This document shows positions 12,901 to 24,690 of a DNA stretch of 64,000 nucleotides, in pieces. The stretch comes from Camarhynchus parvulus. Its lineage: Eukaryota; Chordata; Aves; Passeriformes; Thraupidae. Both the position numbers and the translations under genes were made by a program. Numbering within the stretch: the stretch's first letter is position 1; every line of letters starts with the position of its first letter. Below the pieces are notes generated by a model, which made no database searches, was not told where the DNA came from, and worked only from the letters and a program-made list of their open reading frames with translations. Location: positions 7,364,001 to 7,428,000 of the forward strand of contig NC_044581.1 in NCBI RefSeq assembly GCF_901933205.1. The letters are read 5' to 3'.

Positions 12901-15900
12901 TAGCACGGTGACTAATAAATGGTCGCACTGCTGAGCAAGCCCCAAGCTCTCCAAAAGCTCAGGTTCCTAACACAAGCTTGGACTGAGCTGGAGTTGGCCT
13001 CTGGCAGCAAGAGCAGCACCGTGGCAGGGGCAGCTGCCAGAGATCCCACATGCTGCAGGTCGGTAAGACACTGGCTGCAAGGATTTGCAGCGCCTCTTCC
13101 CCAGCTGCTGCTGAAAAGGAGGGAGAGCTGCAGCTAGAGCCCAGCCCCTCCTGATGAGCTCTTCCAGATACCACATGGCATCAACGCAGTGATTGATTAA
13201 AGAGATACATTTGCCTGTTCTGGCGTTTTTCCAAGAGGTTCACACACTTTATGTAACAGACTGAGCCAGCATTTGGCAAGGCAGCACTTGAATGACCACA
13301 AAACTTTTGTTCTCTCTCCTCCCCCACAGAACCTAGGAAATTATGGCCAGGTCACTGCTCCCAGAAAGTTGCCTCGTACAAGAACACAACTGTTTGCCAG
13401 AATGAGAGTCTTTTTCAGCTGGGTAGGGTAATGCTTGGGATTACCACGACATGTACTTACGGCCACCTCCTTTCAACTCTCAGATCAGGCCCTCTGGTTT
13501 TCATGCAGCTGCCTGTACATGAGCCACAAACACAACCAGAGCTTAATCAACACACTGCTATGCCAACACCTGGACATTTCAGACGACATCTTCACAAGAG
13601 ACTTTATATCCACACGAATGCAACGATCCTCTCCTATAAGTTTGCTTTGACACAACAAGGAACCAAGCCATTAGTCTGTCAGACATCTGTCAGTCAAAGC
13701 CTTTCCTGTAAGCCCTGCTCAGACAGAGTGATCCATGGCCCCATCAGCTCAGACTTCCAACCCTTCCTTCTTTCCTGCTGTAACTGCATTGCAGAGCTCT
13801 GAATCAAGTTAAGGGCTCAAACACTTCCAAGCAAGGACTGATCTGTCTTCTCACGCACAGGCACAGAATCAGCTTCCGCAACTTCTGAGCTGAACTGATG
13901 TTTTCACAAAGATTATCTGCTGTGACCTCGACATCTTCCTCCAAAACACCTGGGGCCACCACCGCCTATATAGAAATTAAAATATCATTTGCCATTTCCC
14001 AGGCTGGAGGCAGTAAAGCAGCTGAGGGATTACACAGCAGTCTGCAGATGAGCTACATCGCCCACATCTGCCTTCAGGAGACTGCAGTCATTACCATTTG
14101 CCTTGTTGCTGTTTGTTTGGTCTGTTTATAGCCACCTCAGACACTCCTGAAGCTGATTCTCTGAAAATCTTGTTCAAGAAGAACTCAGAGACCCTTTGCT
14201 CCCTGCAGAATTTAAGACCTTTCCTGTGGTTGCACACCATCAGCAGTGACGTGCTACCTCTTCTTCTCTGTTGTCAGGCAGCAAATCTGAGCCACAGCGA
14301 GACACAGAGAAGCATCATCTTTGGCTCTTTCCTCCATCAGTATCTCACCTCTGACTTTTCACCAGTTTGAGATGCCCTAAGCACCAAAGAGCAGCCTGTG
14401 TTTCTAGCTCATCCCTTCCTGGGACTGAACTCACTCCACTCAGAGCTTCAAAACCAGCACAGCCAGGCTGCGCTCCATGAGGAGCCCCTCAACTAGGCAG
14501 CCCCTTCCTAACCTGTCCAAAAGGCAAGGTAACCTCTCCTCATCTGCCTGCATCCCCAATAAGCTTTCTTCCCCCTCCAAAAGCAGACTGCTGTAAGTCA
14601 CTCTGTAACCTCAGAAGCCCAGTCAGGACATCAGCCCAGCACCTAGTGCAGGGGATAAGGGAGAGGCAACAAATCACTGAGAAACTAAAACAAACAGGGC
14701 AGAAAACAGTCTCATGCTGCAGGAGCTGACAGTTGAGGAAAAACAAGATGAAAGCACTGACCGGCTGCCGAGCAGCAATACCTGCCAGGAAACCCAGATG
14801 GCATCATCATCTAACAAGGGGCAGGACCCAAACAAGGGCTGAAGCTGCACCAGTACTGAGAAGCTGACCTCAGCTTCTGCTTGAAGTTTAGCTAAGAGAA
14901 GCCATGAAGCAGGTCTCTGCCTGGTAAGGGAGGCCAGAACAAACAGCAAAGAGCCTCTGCTGAACCCTGCAGGAAGCCAGTGACCACAGTGTTTGTTTGC
15001 CACCATGATCTAGCAGGCTATGGAAGCGCCATCATTCTTCCAATAAATGATGTTTTCCTGAAGCTTGATTTAACAGGAGAGTTGATGAAACAGCTACAGC
15101 CAGTGGTTACACACATACAGGATGCAGGACAAAGCACCACAATTAGCAGGACAGCATTTTGGACACTGTTCTGTTGCTACACAAGAAGTGAGCATTCAGA
15201 GGACAGGAATGGTCTGTACTTTCCTCAGATCTCACCTTGCCTGTAGACTCTGCCTCCTTTGGCAGGAGAAAGCCCTTGGGGCCAGGGGTCAGTCCTGCTG
15301 CACAGTGCCAACACACAGGGGTCAGCTTTTCACACAGGGCCCCAAGATGTCAGGAGAGTGACAAATCATCATTGTGTGAATGTCAATGAAAGGTGCCCAG
15401 CACACTAAGGCCCGGCTTCTACAGCCCCCGAGTTCAGACTGAACCACTCTTGGAGCTCAGGATGGATCTAAGCACGGCCACACCTTGCGACCATCAAATG
15501 GCCTCTCCCTGCTTGGTAGTACAGTAAAGGAGCTGCACAGGAAAGGATCGATGCTGATCCCCCTTCACACAGGTGAATATCCTGAGCTCCACCAAAAGCA
15601 CTCTTGAAGTCAGTCTGGATCTCTGCAACACCCCCACACAAGAGAGGACACACTGCCCATGTGGTTATCCCAAAAGAGAAGCCTCACTCCAGCCTTCCTG
15701 GGGCCTAAATTCCAGGGCCACAGCGATAAAATGGAAAAGAGACGGGTAGCACAGCCTCCCCTGCTCTTCTCTCGTGAAAGGAGATGTGCTGAACACCTCA
15801 AAGCAATGGCAGCCTGCAGGGGAGAAAAAAAGACCTTTGGGACAATGAAAACAAGAGCCCATACTCTACACAGCCTGGTGTACAGAAGACAAACTGCGTG

Positions 15901-18900
15901 GACAGATCCCACTCCTCCAAGTGCACACCACTGTTTACAAGTATCCCAGCTCTCAGCTGTGCCAGCTGCATGGACAGAGGCACAGGCACCCACAGAGTGG
16001 TGGTATTGAGATACACCGTCTCCAGAAGGCCTCTCCCAAAGGAGGCCCACAAGCTTGAGCCAACTCCCTGCCACTCCTCAGCCTCACTACCCAGCTAGAA
16101 GGAGACACATCCTGCTGCTGCATTTCACCCACCAATCACCTCTACAACACTGGCAAGTCAGAAAGAAAGCAGCTTTCTACACTGTTGCTGTGGAAGCAAG
16201 AAGAAGTAGTAGCAATAGGATGCTCATGAACACTGACCTAAGGGTAAACACACTCCTGGTTTAAGATGCTTTTGTGCACTTCTTGGGTTCTGCACACTTT
16301 TTGCAGAAGGGGTCTTTTCAGACCAACAGTAAAGCCAGTTGATAACCAACATTCCAGTCCCAGACTGAACTCTGCTGCTTAAAAGCATCACCACTGTTCA
16401 ACTGCATCAACAGCTTTTCATTCTCCTGACAGAACATCAGACCCCTGACAGGCCACCACAGCTTGAAGAGCCGTAGATGACTCACCAATCTTCTGACAGT
16501 AGAAATCTGGGTGACTCCTAAGTTTGGCTGCCCCAAACAGACTCCACTCAAGCACAGATCCATGCTCACAGCACTAGAGCAGGGGAAAAGCAGCTCCAGG
16601 TCCTTCACTGACACCTTGTGTCAGAAGCAGGAACTGGAAACAACAGCGACCACCAGGCAGGTTCCAAACGCTCCCAGCTCATGTGTGCTGCTGCACAGGG
16701 CCTCAGCTGGGGAACAACCAGAGCATCAGGACTTCTGGAGCTGAAAGAAGGCATTAAACTGTTATTGCTAGAGGGTTTAAGAGAAAGCTTAAACCAAAAC
16801 AGCTCTCACACACATACACTCAATCCATTTTTCTGCACTTCTTACGGCCAGCTCAGGAGCCTGGCTGACCACAGACAGCCCATTTGGCTGTTTCTGACTC
16901 AACAGTGGAGAGCTTGGATCAGATTACCTTGTGATCAGACAAGCAGAGACAACAGGGGATCATGCAGAAAAGCATGATTTCCTCCCTTCCAGCAGCACTA
17001 AACTGCCAGCCTAAGTCCTGAAGCAGACAAGTCAATCCCTTTATGCTTCCAGACTGATCTGGGCACACCAGAGGGAGCAGCATTTCAGACCTGGAAGCAC
17101 AACGTCCTCCAAGCAGCCAGATACTCAATTCCCAGGGCCAGACCCAGAACAGCCTTGGTCCTTCAGGCTTTCTCTATGGCCAAGGCAACCACTTGCTCCA
17201 GGACTGGGACTAACTGCAGAGCCAGACATGTGAGAGGCAGCAGCAAAGACTAAACAGAGAGTAGAGAAGAATGTGTCAGTAATTTATGCCCCAGTACTTA
17301 TTTTGGCTGCTAATACATCAGCCACTGCCTGGATTTAGGGCAGATGAGCATCTGGGAGGGAAGAAAACATGTTAAAAGTCAGTGGAGCACAGAAAACAAA
17401 TACTGAAATGGGAAAAGCAGCACTAAAAGGACAGAGGAAAGAAACTGTTTGACCAGAGACCTATGTAAGTAATAAAGAACAATGCTCCTTTGAAGAAAAA
17501 TCCCTCCCCAAAAGGGCACAGTGAGCCAAGGGAAGGAGCAACAAGACAGGCAGGGAATTTGGAAGAGCCTCCAGGTTCTGAGTGAAGCGTGACCAAGAGC
17601 ACAGCAGCTGCCACCACCAGAGAGCTGCTGGGGACAGAACAGCAACAATACCATGGCAAACATACGGGAACTCCGACGTGACTCATTCCAAACGCAGCCA
17701 ACACCACTCCAAGGGAGAACCAGGCTGAAGCAGCTTGGTTCAGAAACTGAGAAACGGAGAGAAAAGAGAAGCTCCAAGTACAGAAGGACTCCAAAGAGGA
17801 AGTTATCTGCAGGAAAGGTGAAAAAGTCACAGTTCAGGGCATGCTGAGACTTGTGACTACCAAGAGAGCAGAAGTCACTCCCACTGCTCTCTTTCAGGCC
17901 CTGGGCTCCACAACAGGAATGACAGTGACTGCTGCAAGCAAAGAGCTGAAAAAAAAACAAAAAGTGGAAAAAGAGCTTCTGTCCTAAGCAAAAATATACT
18001 GGGGATTTTTAAGGTAGAGACTGGGGCACAACACAGCACTCTGTTCCATTCTATTGCTACCTGGAGCTGCTCACTCCAGCTAACCTACATCCAGGGTTCA
18101 GCTGGCCAGGGATACATCTAAAATGTCAATATCAATTAACCACTCAATAATGATTGTCTAGATAAAACTGATGCTTAATTAATTTTTTAGAAGAAAAAAA
18201 ATGATCAAATAATTATAGTTCCACTGATCGAAACAACCAAAATCTCTGGATATGTGTGTTTCTAGTTTATTTCAAGACAGGCCTGGTTTGAATCTTTGTG
18301 ATTTGTGATCCAGGTTCTGTACACCAAAGAGTGAAAACTGTTAAGCAGGTCACTGATCAGAGGAACAGTTCAGCACCAACTAATTAAGACAATAAGCTGA
18401 CCACAGGTGATGACAGAACTGCAGAATAGTTTAGGTTGGAAGGGACTTTCAAAGGGCATGCAATCCAACTGCCTGCAATGAGCAGGGACATCTTCAGCTA
18501 GACCGGGTTGTTTAGAGCTCCATTCAACCTGGCCTTGAATGTTTTCAATAATGGGGCATCCACCACCTCTCTGAACAACCTGTGCCAGTGTTTCACCTTC
18601 ATAGTTAAAAAAGAAATCCTCACAGTTCTGCAAGTTTGTACACATTGATCTAGAAAAAAAAATATGACGGCTGGAAATCAGAATTAGCTTTGAAAGAGAT
18701 CACCAAATCAGAGGCAACAGATAATTCACTGGTGAATTTACTCAGATGTGCACTAGATTTTTTTCCACTAGCGATCTTTCAATAACAGCAGGTACTTTCC
18801 TAGGTGACCTGATCTCCTTAAACACTAATCGTGGATATCAGGGATCTTAGATTATACCAATAACCTTATTCCAGGCCTTAAAAGGCTTCCTGCCCTTAAA

Positions 18901-19443
18901 GGAGCGAAGGCACAAACATGTCTCACCAGCAAGGCCTGTCAAAACCCACCAAGCTCCCAAAACCCGCAGGGTACAGCTACACGGCCACCTCAAGAAAGCA
19001 GCAGGAGCCCAAGTTCCCTCACAGCACGGTATGAGCTGCTGCAATCACACGGCCCGGGCTGACCAGGAAACTGAGTCAGCTGAGGCGGGGTGGAGGGCCA
19101 GGACAGGACACCGAGCAGCCACGGGGTAAAGAGAGAACAGCTCCTCATAAACGCCGCTATCGGCTCTTTGCCCCACTGCCAGACAGCCCCTTCCCTCCCC
19201 TCGTCTCCCCACAGTCCCTCACCATCTCCCCTCAGCCTGGACATTCCCCTCAGGATGGCGGGGAGAGAGGGGGGGGCTGTCTCCGCTTGCCTCAGGCCTC
19301 CACCGCTACTCACCCTCCAGGCTCTCACACTGCACCAGGTTCACGTAGTCGCCTTGCCGGAGCACCCCCGCCTTAAAGCCGCGCACCAGCCCCTCCAGGT
19401 AGCCGTTATCCACGTTGAAATAGAGCTCCGGGAAACACGACAT
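9976..19443 (-). CDS. ATP6V0D1: ATP6V0D1, V-type proton ATPase V0 subunit d1 (5' part: coding exons 1-2)
   Basis: Subunit d sits on top of the membrane c-ring of the V-ATPase and couples it to the central stalk of V1, so it is needed for acidification of lysosomes, endosomes and secretory vesicles. Coding exon 1 is 19314-19443: it starts [19 protein letters not shown] and ends ...VQCESLE with one base over, donor GTGAGT. Coding exon 2 is 9976-10147: it begins with [15 protein letters not shown] and ends ...SFLDFI, donor GTGAGT. The phases join exactly (1 then 2). The two exons give about 100 of the usual 351 residues. The next exon, expected to begin TYSYMIDNV, was not found to the left, so intron 2 continues past the window edge. 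AGRP lies just upstream in the same orientation, as in mammals. Recognition is from the very conserved N-terminus. Confidence 0.95.
11680..11812 (+). mobile_element. CR1 LINE 3' fragment
   Basis: The sequence runs through a diagnostic CR1 tail: TGGAACAAGATGATCTTTGA, then GGTCCCTTCC, ACCCAAACCATTC and an ATTCTATGA-type terminal repeat. The orientation is plus, with the 3' end near 11,812. Only about 130 bases remain, the usual heavy 5' truncation of avian CR1. Confidence 0.85.
18417..18625 (-). mobile_element. CR1 LINE fragment
   Basis: On the plus strand this shows the reverse complement of a CR1 3' region. It begins near the tail (AGGTTGGAAGGGACTTTC) and runs through the typical ATCCAACTGCC, AACCTGGCCTTGAATG and GGGGCATCCACCACCTCT segments. 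It is diverged and 5' truncated, and lies in ATP6V0D1 intron 1. Confidence 0.85.
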
Positions 19444-19765
19444 GGCGGCAGCGGCACAGGCAGCGCTACCGCCCGCCGCCTCACGTGACCGGCCGGGTCA
19501 CGTGGCCGCGGCCCCTTCCCGGCAGCCATTGCGGGGCGGGAGCGGCCTGAGGCGATGGCGGCCGCCGTGAGCCCCTGCCCGCCGTGCCCCCGCTCCGATG
19601 CGCAAGGGCGGGCCTCCTCTCGCTAAACCATGCCCGCCGGCCCCGCTCCGACTGCGCAGCGCCCGGCGGGAGCCTCCCCTTCGCTCCGCTCAAGCCGCCG
19701 TGAGCGATACAAGCACAAGGAGGATACGCAAGTAAAGTTCGCAGTGTCGCCTGCTGCCGAGACAC
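19444..19765 (-). promoter_or_regulatory. CpG-rich ATP6V0D1 promoter with two CLEAR-like E-boxes
   Basis: A GC- and CpG-dense segment directly upstream of the ATP6V0D1 start codon. It contains two CACGTG cores, at 19482-19487 (in TCACGTGAC) and 19499-19504 (in GTCACGTGG), 38-61 bases upstream of the ATG. The flanks match the GTCACGTGAC consensus bound by TFEB/TFE3, which is known to control V-ATPase and other lysosomal genes. GC boxes and NRF1-like TGCGCA sites lie further upstream (for example near 19,600 and 19,655). No TATA box is seen, in keeping with a housekeeping gene. Confidence 0.7.
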
Positions 19766-20658
19766 CGCTTCTACTAGTCGGGAAATACCTGGCCAGTTAA
19801 AGGGTTTTGCCAGGAGGTGCTCTTTGAAAAAATAAAATAGTTTTGTTTCATGTGAAGGTGTTGCAAAATGTGGGATATGTCAAGGTTATATTAAGGCAAG
19901 ATGTTCTTTGATGTAAGACCTCTGTGTACTTTCAAACCTAATCAGGAAGAAAGGAGACCTAATCAGTGGAACAGCAGCAGCCAGCACCCCCCAAGAATGT
20001 CCCAGAACAAGCTTTAAGGATGTAATAAATCAAGGTGGTGATGTATGTCTACATGCACATTGTTAACCTAGTGAAATACTCGAGGTCCATGTATCCTAGA
20101 GCTGAGCTGTCTTCACTGTAACTCTAAATCACACCTGGAGGGTCAAAAAGACCCTGCCCAAGTGAAGACACTTCCCCTGAGCATGAGTAGAAGTTACCTG
20201 GATTAAGTTATGTGATTTCTATGGAAATTTCTAACCAATCTTTATAGAGTGGCTGTACGTGGGAAGTCACTAACGCTGAAGTTCTCTGTGTAAATAATGG
20301 CACAGAAAGCCTGATGGGTGTGCTGGATTTGTGGAACAGCACCGAGCTCCCAGGCTGGGGCAGCTCTGAAATAAACAATCAGCATCTCTCTGGAGTGGGT
20401 CATTATCAGCTCAGTGTGCACCAAGGAACGAGCCCGATTTTGTGGGTAACAGCACCATAGCCAGAACATCACCTGGGGTGCCCCTCCTGCTGCTGAAACA
20501 GCACTAATGGATCCAGGAAAAGCACATCTGGTTTGCTGTGGATGTGTGGACACTGCCCAGCTGTGCACAGGCCACCCTCACCTTGCTGCCACCCCCCGAG
20601 AGCCCGAACGGACACGTCACACCATCCCCACTGTGCAGTGGCTTTTGCAAAGGGCTGG
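19766..20658. other. Intergenic region between AGRP 3' end and ATP6V0D1 promoter
   Basis: About 0.9 kb of moderately AT-rich sequence. I see no ORF with family resemblance, RNA gene or recognisable repeat. AGRP transcription should end near its left-facing poly(A) signal at 20659-20664, so the spacing between the two same-strand genes is under 1 kb, as in mammals. Confidence 0.5.
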
Positions 20659-20664
20659 TTTATT
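20659..20664 (-). terminator. AGRP poly(A) signal
   Basis: AATAAA on the minus strand, 56 bases past the AGRP stop codon (20721-20723). This implies a very short 3' UTR, as in mammalian AGRP. Confidence 0.75.
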
Positions 20665-20720
20665 GGAGCTGCAGAGCAGGAGGCACACACAGGGGCGAGC
20701 AGCTGGCAGCCCCTGGGGCG

Positions 20721-22055
20721 CTAGTTCTTGCCGCAGGGGAAGCTGGTGCTGATCTTCCTGCAGTAGCAAAAGGCGTTGAAGAAGCGGCAGTAGCAGGTGG
20801 CACAGGGGTCACAGCAGGGGATCTGGTGGCCCAGGCAGGACTCCAGGAGACGGACACAGCGGCGGGGGGAGCGCTCCTCACGGCCCTCAGCTTGCAGCTC
20901 TGTGGATGATGCCTGCAGGGGAGACAGGAGGAAGAGGAGGGGAAGAGCTGGTCCTGGACCACTGTGCCAGCAATAAAGAGCTGTGTGGGAGAGAGCCAAG
21001 AGTGGCTGCTGAAGCTTGGCATTGCCAGCAGCAGAGGTTTCTGTTGTGTTCAACTCTGGGCTCTATTTTCTGTTGGAAATCACTGCTGAGCAATGTGGAG
21101 ACTCTGCAGGCATTGCTGCCTCATCCATGGTGTCTCAAGGCCTTTTTGCACACATTTACTTTGAAGCACAGCTTGGACTTTAGAAAATGGTGCTGTGCCT
21201 TCTGCTTGAACAGAGGCACCGGGGGCTGAGCCAGGCAACACAGGGCACTGCCCAGCGAGCTCCTGCTCTGCAGATGTTTCCTGGGCTGCACTTGAGCTTA
21301 AATGGATTACAGGAGCACAGGCTTGGACCACTCTCCTTTGAGTGCTGGAGCCCCTGGCAGGTTTGAGCAGCCTGAGCTCATCCCAGCTCCTCAGGTGATG
21401 GACGATCCCATCCCAGGCAGCACCGTGCTGGCTCCAAACCCCCAGCCCCAGGGACACAGAGGAGGCTGCTGTGGCCTGAGGCTGTCCCGCTCTTAGGGGT
21501 GTCTGTGAGAAAGCTCAGGGAGCCATACCTGTGGTTCCAGCAGGCTGCCTCTCTGCACAAGGTCACCATCAGCTTCCTGGACCCCCAGGGCCATCTGCTC
21601 AAACCCCAGCCTTGGGAGAGCTCCTGCAAGATACAGAGAGAGCCGGACAAAGAGGCTGCTGGAGGGTCAGCTCTGATTCTTCTCCCTTTGCTCGTGTGTT
21701 CCCACAAAAAAAAAAACCAAAACCACTCCCTGTGGGCTGCCAGGCTGCTCTCACTAGCCAGGGCCAGGAGAAGCTGTGCTGCTTTAAGGGGATGCCCAGC
21801 TCAGTTTTGGGGCCCTGGGTTTCCCAGCCAGCAGCAGGTGGGCTCAGTGAGGAGCAGGGCTCAGGACTCACCTGCCAGCTCCGCAGACGCCTCCTTGCCC
21901 TTGCGCTGCAGGCTGGCCTGGCGGGCTCTGTCCACCCGCTCCAGCCCGCTGCTCGCCTTCTGCACGTGGCCACAGCTGTGGTCAGCAGTCCTGAGATCCA
22001 GCACAGCCTGGATCCCCTGCAGCAGCCCACAGCACAGCAGCAGCACGTTCAGCAT
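20721..22055 (-). CDS. AGRP: AGRP, agouti-related neuropeptide
   Basis: A secreted antagonist/inverse agonist of melanocortin receptors MC3R and MC4R, and a strong feeding signal of hypothalamic arcuate neurons. Coding exons: 21872-22055, 21529-21623, 20721-20912. Phases fit exactly, giving 156 residues. The start MLNVLLLCCGLLQGIQA is a signal peptide. The middle is poorly conserved. The C-terminal domain begins RRCVRLLESCLG and has ten cysteines in the agouti inhibitor-knot pattern, with the receptor-binding RFF in CYCRFFNAFCYC. The ATG at 22053-22055 was chosen over an upstream in-frame ATG because the hydrophobic leader starts there and a splice acceptor lies at 22060-22061, four bases before it. 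REER followed by SPRRC matches the mammalian convertase site (REPR before SSRRC). It differs from ASIP by its neighbours and tail (...SFPCGKN). Confidence 0.96.
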
Positions 22056-22863
22056 GGTCCTAGGGGACAACCTGTGCAGAGGGGCCTGGCCAGCATCAGC
22101 CCACCTGGTGGCAGCCTGGCCTGTCCCCTCCACTGCCATCATCCCCTGCCACCCTGAGAAGTGTCATGTCAGCCTCTGCCAGCACAGCCACCACTCCCAG
22201 CTTGTTCCTTGGACCTGAGAGCCTTTTCTTGGGCCCACAGACACCTGGGAGCAGGAGCCCCCAAAGCTCTGTCATGTGCTGTGGGACGCCCCACATGCGA
22301 GCACATTCATGATCTCCCCACAGAAAGGGGTGACCAGCAGAGAATGGACAGAGATCTGATCTTTTTTTGTGTCAGTTCAGGTTCTTCTGCCCGACACACA
22401 GCAGCCAGACCACTGAGGTGCACAGCATGTGCCAAAACATGTGACACGGCTCCTGCCAGGCTCTGAGCCTGAAGTGCCACTAGAATCTGAGTGCTGGGCA
22501 GGGAGATGGATCACAGCACACACAGCTAGGGGACAGGAGAAGCTGCAGGGCCAGGCTGTGGGCTTTGGGGGCCTGAAGGCTCTAAAAAGTAGGTGACCTC
22601 TTAGGGAGCAAAAGTAAAGGGTCCAGGAGGTGGTATCCACCAAATGTCAGCCAAATCCTTGGAAACCCTGTGCTTGCTGCTTGGGCAGCCTTGAGGTTCC
22701 AAACCTGGCTCCAGCAGCCCAGTACTGGCCACTGCTCATTTCCCCATCCCACAAAACCCCCCAGCTCTTTGCTGGGAGAGACCCCTCTGCACTGTGGGGA
22801 GCCCCACAGCCGTGGAGTCACATCCCGCACACTCCCAGGACCCCTCCCGTGGCAAGCACTGAC

Positions 22864-22975
22864 CTCTCCCAGCAGAGAGGGGGTTGCTGTCGCTGCTCCA
22901 CTGAGCTCGCTGGAAGTGCTGCTACCGCTCTCTGCCTCAGTGTCCTCCTCCCCACATGTTTACTGGGATTTATAT
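22864..22975 (-). promoter_or_regulatory. Predicted AGRP core promoter and non-coding exon 1
   Basis: On the minus strand a TATAAA (22969-22974) is followed about 30 bases later by a likely start site near 22,940. A GC-rich segment then ends in a plausible splice donor, GAGAG/GTCAGT, at about 22,864. The matching acceptor CCCCTAG lies at 22060-22061, just before the AGRP start codon. A forkhead consensus GTAAACA (22957-22963) sits between TATA and start site. Mammalian AGRP also has a non-coding first exon and is controlled by FOXO1 and STAT3. The exon limits here are inferred only. Confidence 0.5.
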
Positions 22976-24690
22976 CAGCTTTTTATTAATTAAGTGCTGT
23001 GGCCACATGACTTCGCTAACGACCAGGTAGGTGGGAGTCTCTGGAAAACGGGCTTTGTCTGGATGGAGAGGCAGCCAGTGGGGTGGTGCATGGGAGGGGG
23101 GGGCTCCTGCTTTGTGCCATGCACAGCTGCAGGAAGGAACAGTCCCTGTTAGCTCCAAACTCCCAGGTTTTTTGGAAGTGATCCCCACTTCCCTTTCCAG
23201 CCCACTTCCCTCTCCAGCACCAAGCCTTAGGACATCTCCTAGTTCCTAAATACAGAAATAACAGCGCTACGATCTCCACCAAAACCATGCTAAGCTTGAC
23301 TGGTTTTCAAAGGGAATGCTGCCTATCTGTATCTCCTGGCAAGCATCCACTCATAGTGCAGAGCCTCCAGAAATCCTCCAGCTCCTGACCACATACCATC
23401 TGCAGATTCTCCAGGCTTCCACCTGTGCTAACTGCATCTCTTACTCATGTCTTGTTTGGAAAACCTGCATCTCCCCAGAGCCAGGCTCCTTTGGGGAACA
23501 CTTGTGGCCTTGAGTGGCTTCAGCCCTGCAAGGAATTGGGGGAATAAGACATAACAGGAAGGGTTCAGCAGGCTCTGATGTCCCCTGCAGAGAAGGCTGA
23601 CAGCCCAGGCTGTTCCTAGACCGCGAGGACTCCCCAGGCCTCCCAGCATGTCTGCAGCAGAGCGTGAGCCACTGCTCCTGGCTGCAGCCCCACCTCTGGG
23701 GCTCTCAGCAGGCTTCCTCTGCCCCTACATCCCCTGTCCCAGCATGATCAGATTCCTGCTGCATTTGAAGGACTGAGCAGGCACAGGACCAGCGAGGAGC
23801 TCATCTGCCATGTGTCATTTTCTCCAGCTGTGCGTGGCTGCTGTAAGCACTCAGCACCATCTGGGTCCCCCAATGCACAACACCCAGTCAGGATCCCCTG
23901 CCACAGCACCTGGATGCCTCCTGCACCCCACATGCCGGGACAGAGTCACCTTGGGTGAGAGGCAGGTTTGGCAGCCCCTTCCATTCCCGGGGCCCAGGTG
24001 GGTGCCGAGCGTCCCATCCAGCCCCGGCTCCTCCGTTCCTCAGCGCTGGGGCCCGCAGTCCGCGCTGCCGGGTCCCCGCTGGCCGCAGCCCCCGCACGGA
24101 GCCCTCGGCACAGCTCATTAGGGGCTGTTTGCTGCCGGGGCCGCGGGCCAGGACTTCTGGGAAGGCATTAGCGGGAACGAGGGCGGCCGCGCTGAGGGCT
24201 TTTTAATCTGCAGGAGCAACATCTGCTTTGTGCGCATCCCGATGGCCAGTAACGAGCTAAATGAGGCGGCCGGCCGCTCGGCGGCCGCTTCCAGGAAAAG
24301 ACCGGCTTAAAGCGAGGGGGAAAGGGGGGCCAGGGCTGCGCTCCCGGCTCAGTGGTTCAGGCTCCAGCGAGGGAGGGAGCGGGCGGTGGAGCGGGTTAGT
24401 GGCACAGCAGAGATGCCCATGAGCGGGCATCCCGGGCAGGAGCCCACAACGGCGGGACCCTGCGGAGACAAGCCCGGGCTGGGGGCTCTCCCTCTCCTCC
24501 TGGAAGCATCCAGGCAGGCGGGCGGTTCGTTTAGCTCATCACCAGCCCTCGTTACCGCTAGGGCCAACCGAGTCCCCGCTACCCCAGACAGGCAGTAACG
24601 ACCCGGGCCGCGGGAGCTGCCGGAGGCAGCGGCACCCGGGGCTGCCTCTCCGGAGGTGCGATGAGCATCGCCCCGGCCTCAGCCCCGCCG
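22976..24690. other. Intergenic region AGRP to SNRK-like kinase
   Basis: The left part (to about 23,950) is plain unique sequence. From about 23,960 it turns into a CpG-rich island leading to the kinase promoter, with NotI-type GCGGCCGC words near 24,183 and 24,283. Open frames on both strands are by-products of high GC. No gene or RNA is recognised. Confidence 0.5.

Larger units (their letters stand above)
10148..19313 (-). other. Intron 1 of ATP6V0D1, with two CR1 fragments
   Basis: A 9.2 kb first intron. Two CR1 fragments (about 11,680-11,812 and 18,417-18,625) are listed separately. Otherwise I see ordinary intron sequence with no exon-like ORF and no RNA gene. The last kilobase towards exon 1 becomes GC-rich and belongs to the CpG-rich 5' end of the gene. 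Confidence 0.6.

Noticed and set aside
22053..22142. Upstream in-frame ATG for AGRP giving a longer N-terminus
   Set aside because: The added residues are not a signal peptide, and a splice acceptor lies four bases before the chosen ATG.
21499..22218. 239-codon plus-strand frame
   Set aside because: Antisense to AGRP exons and introns; no recognisable domain.
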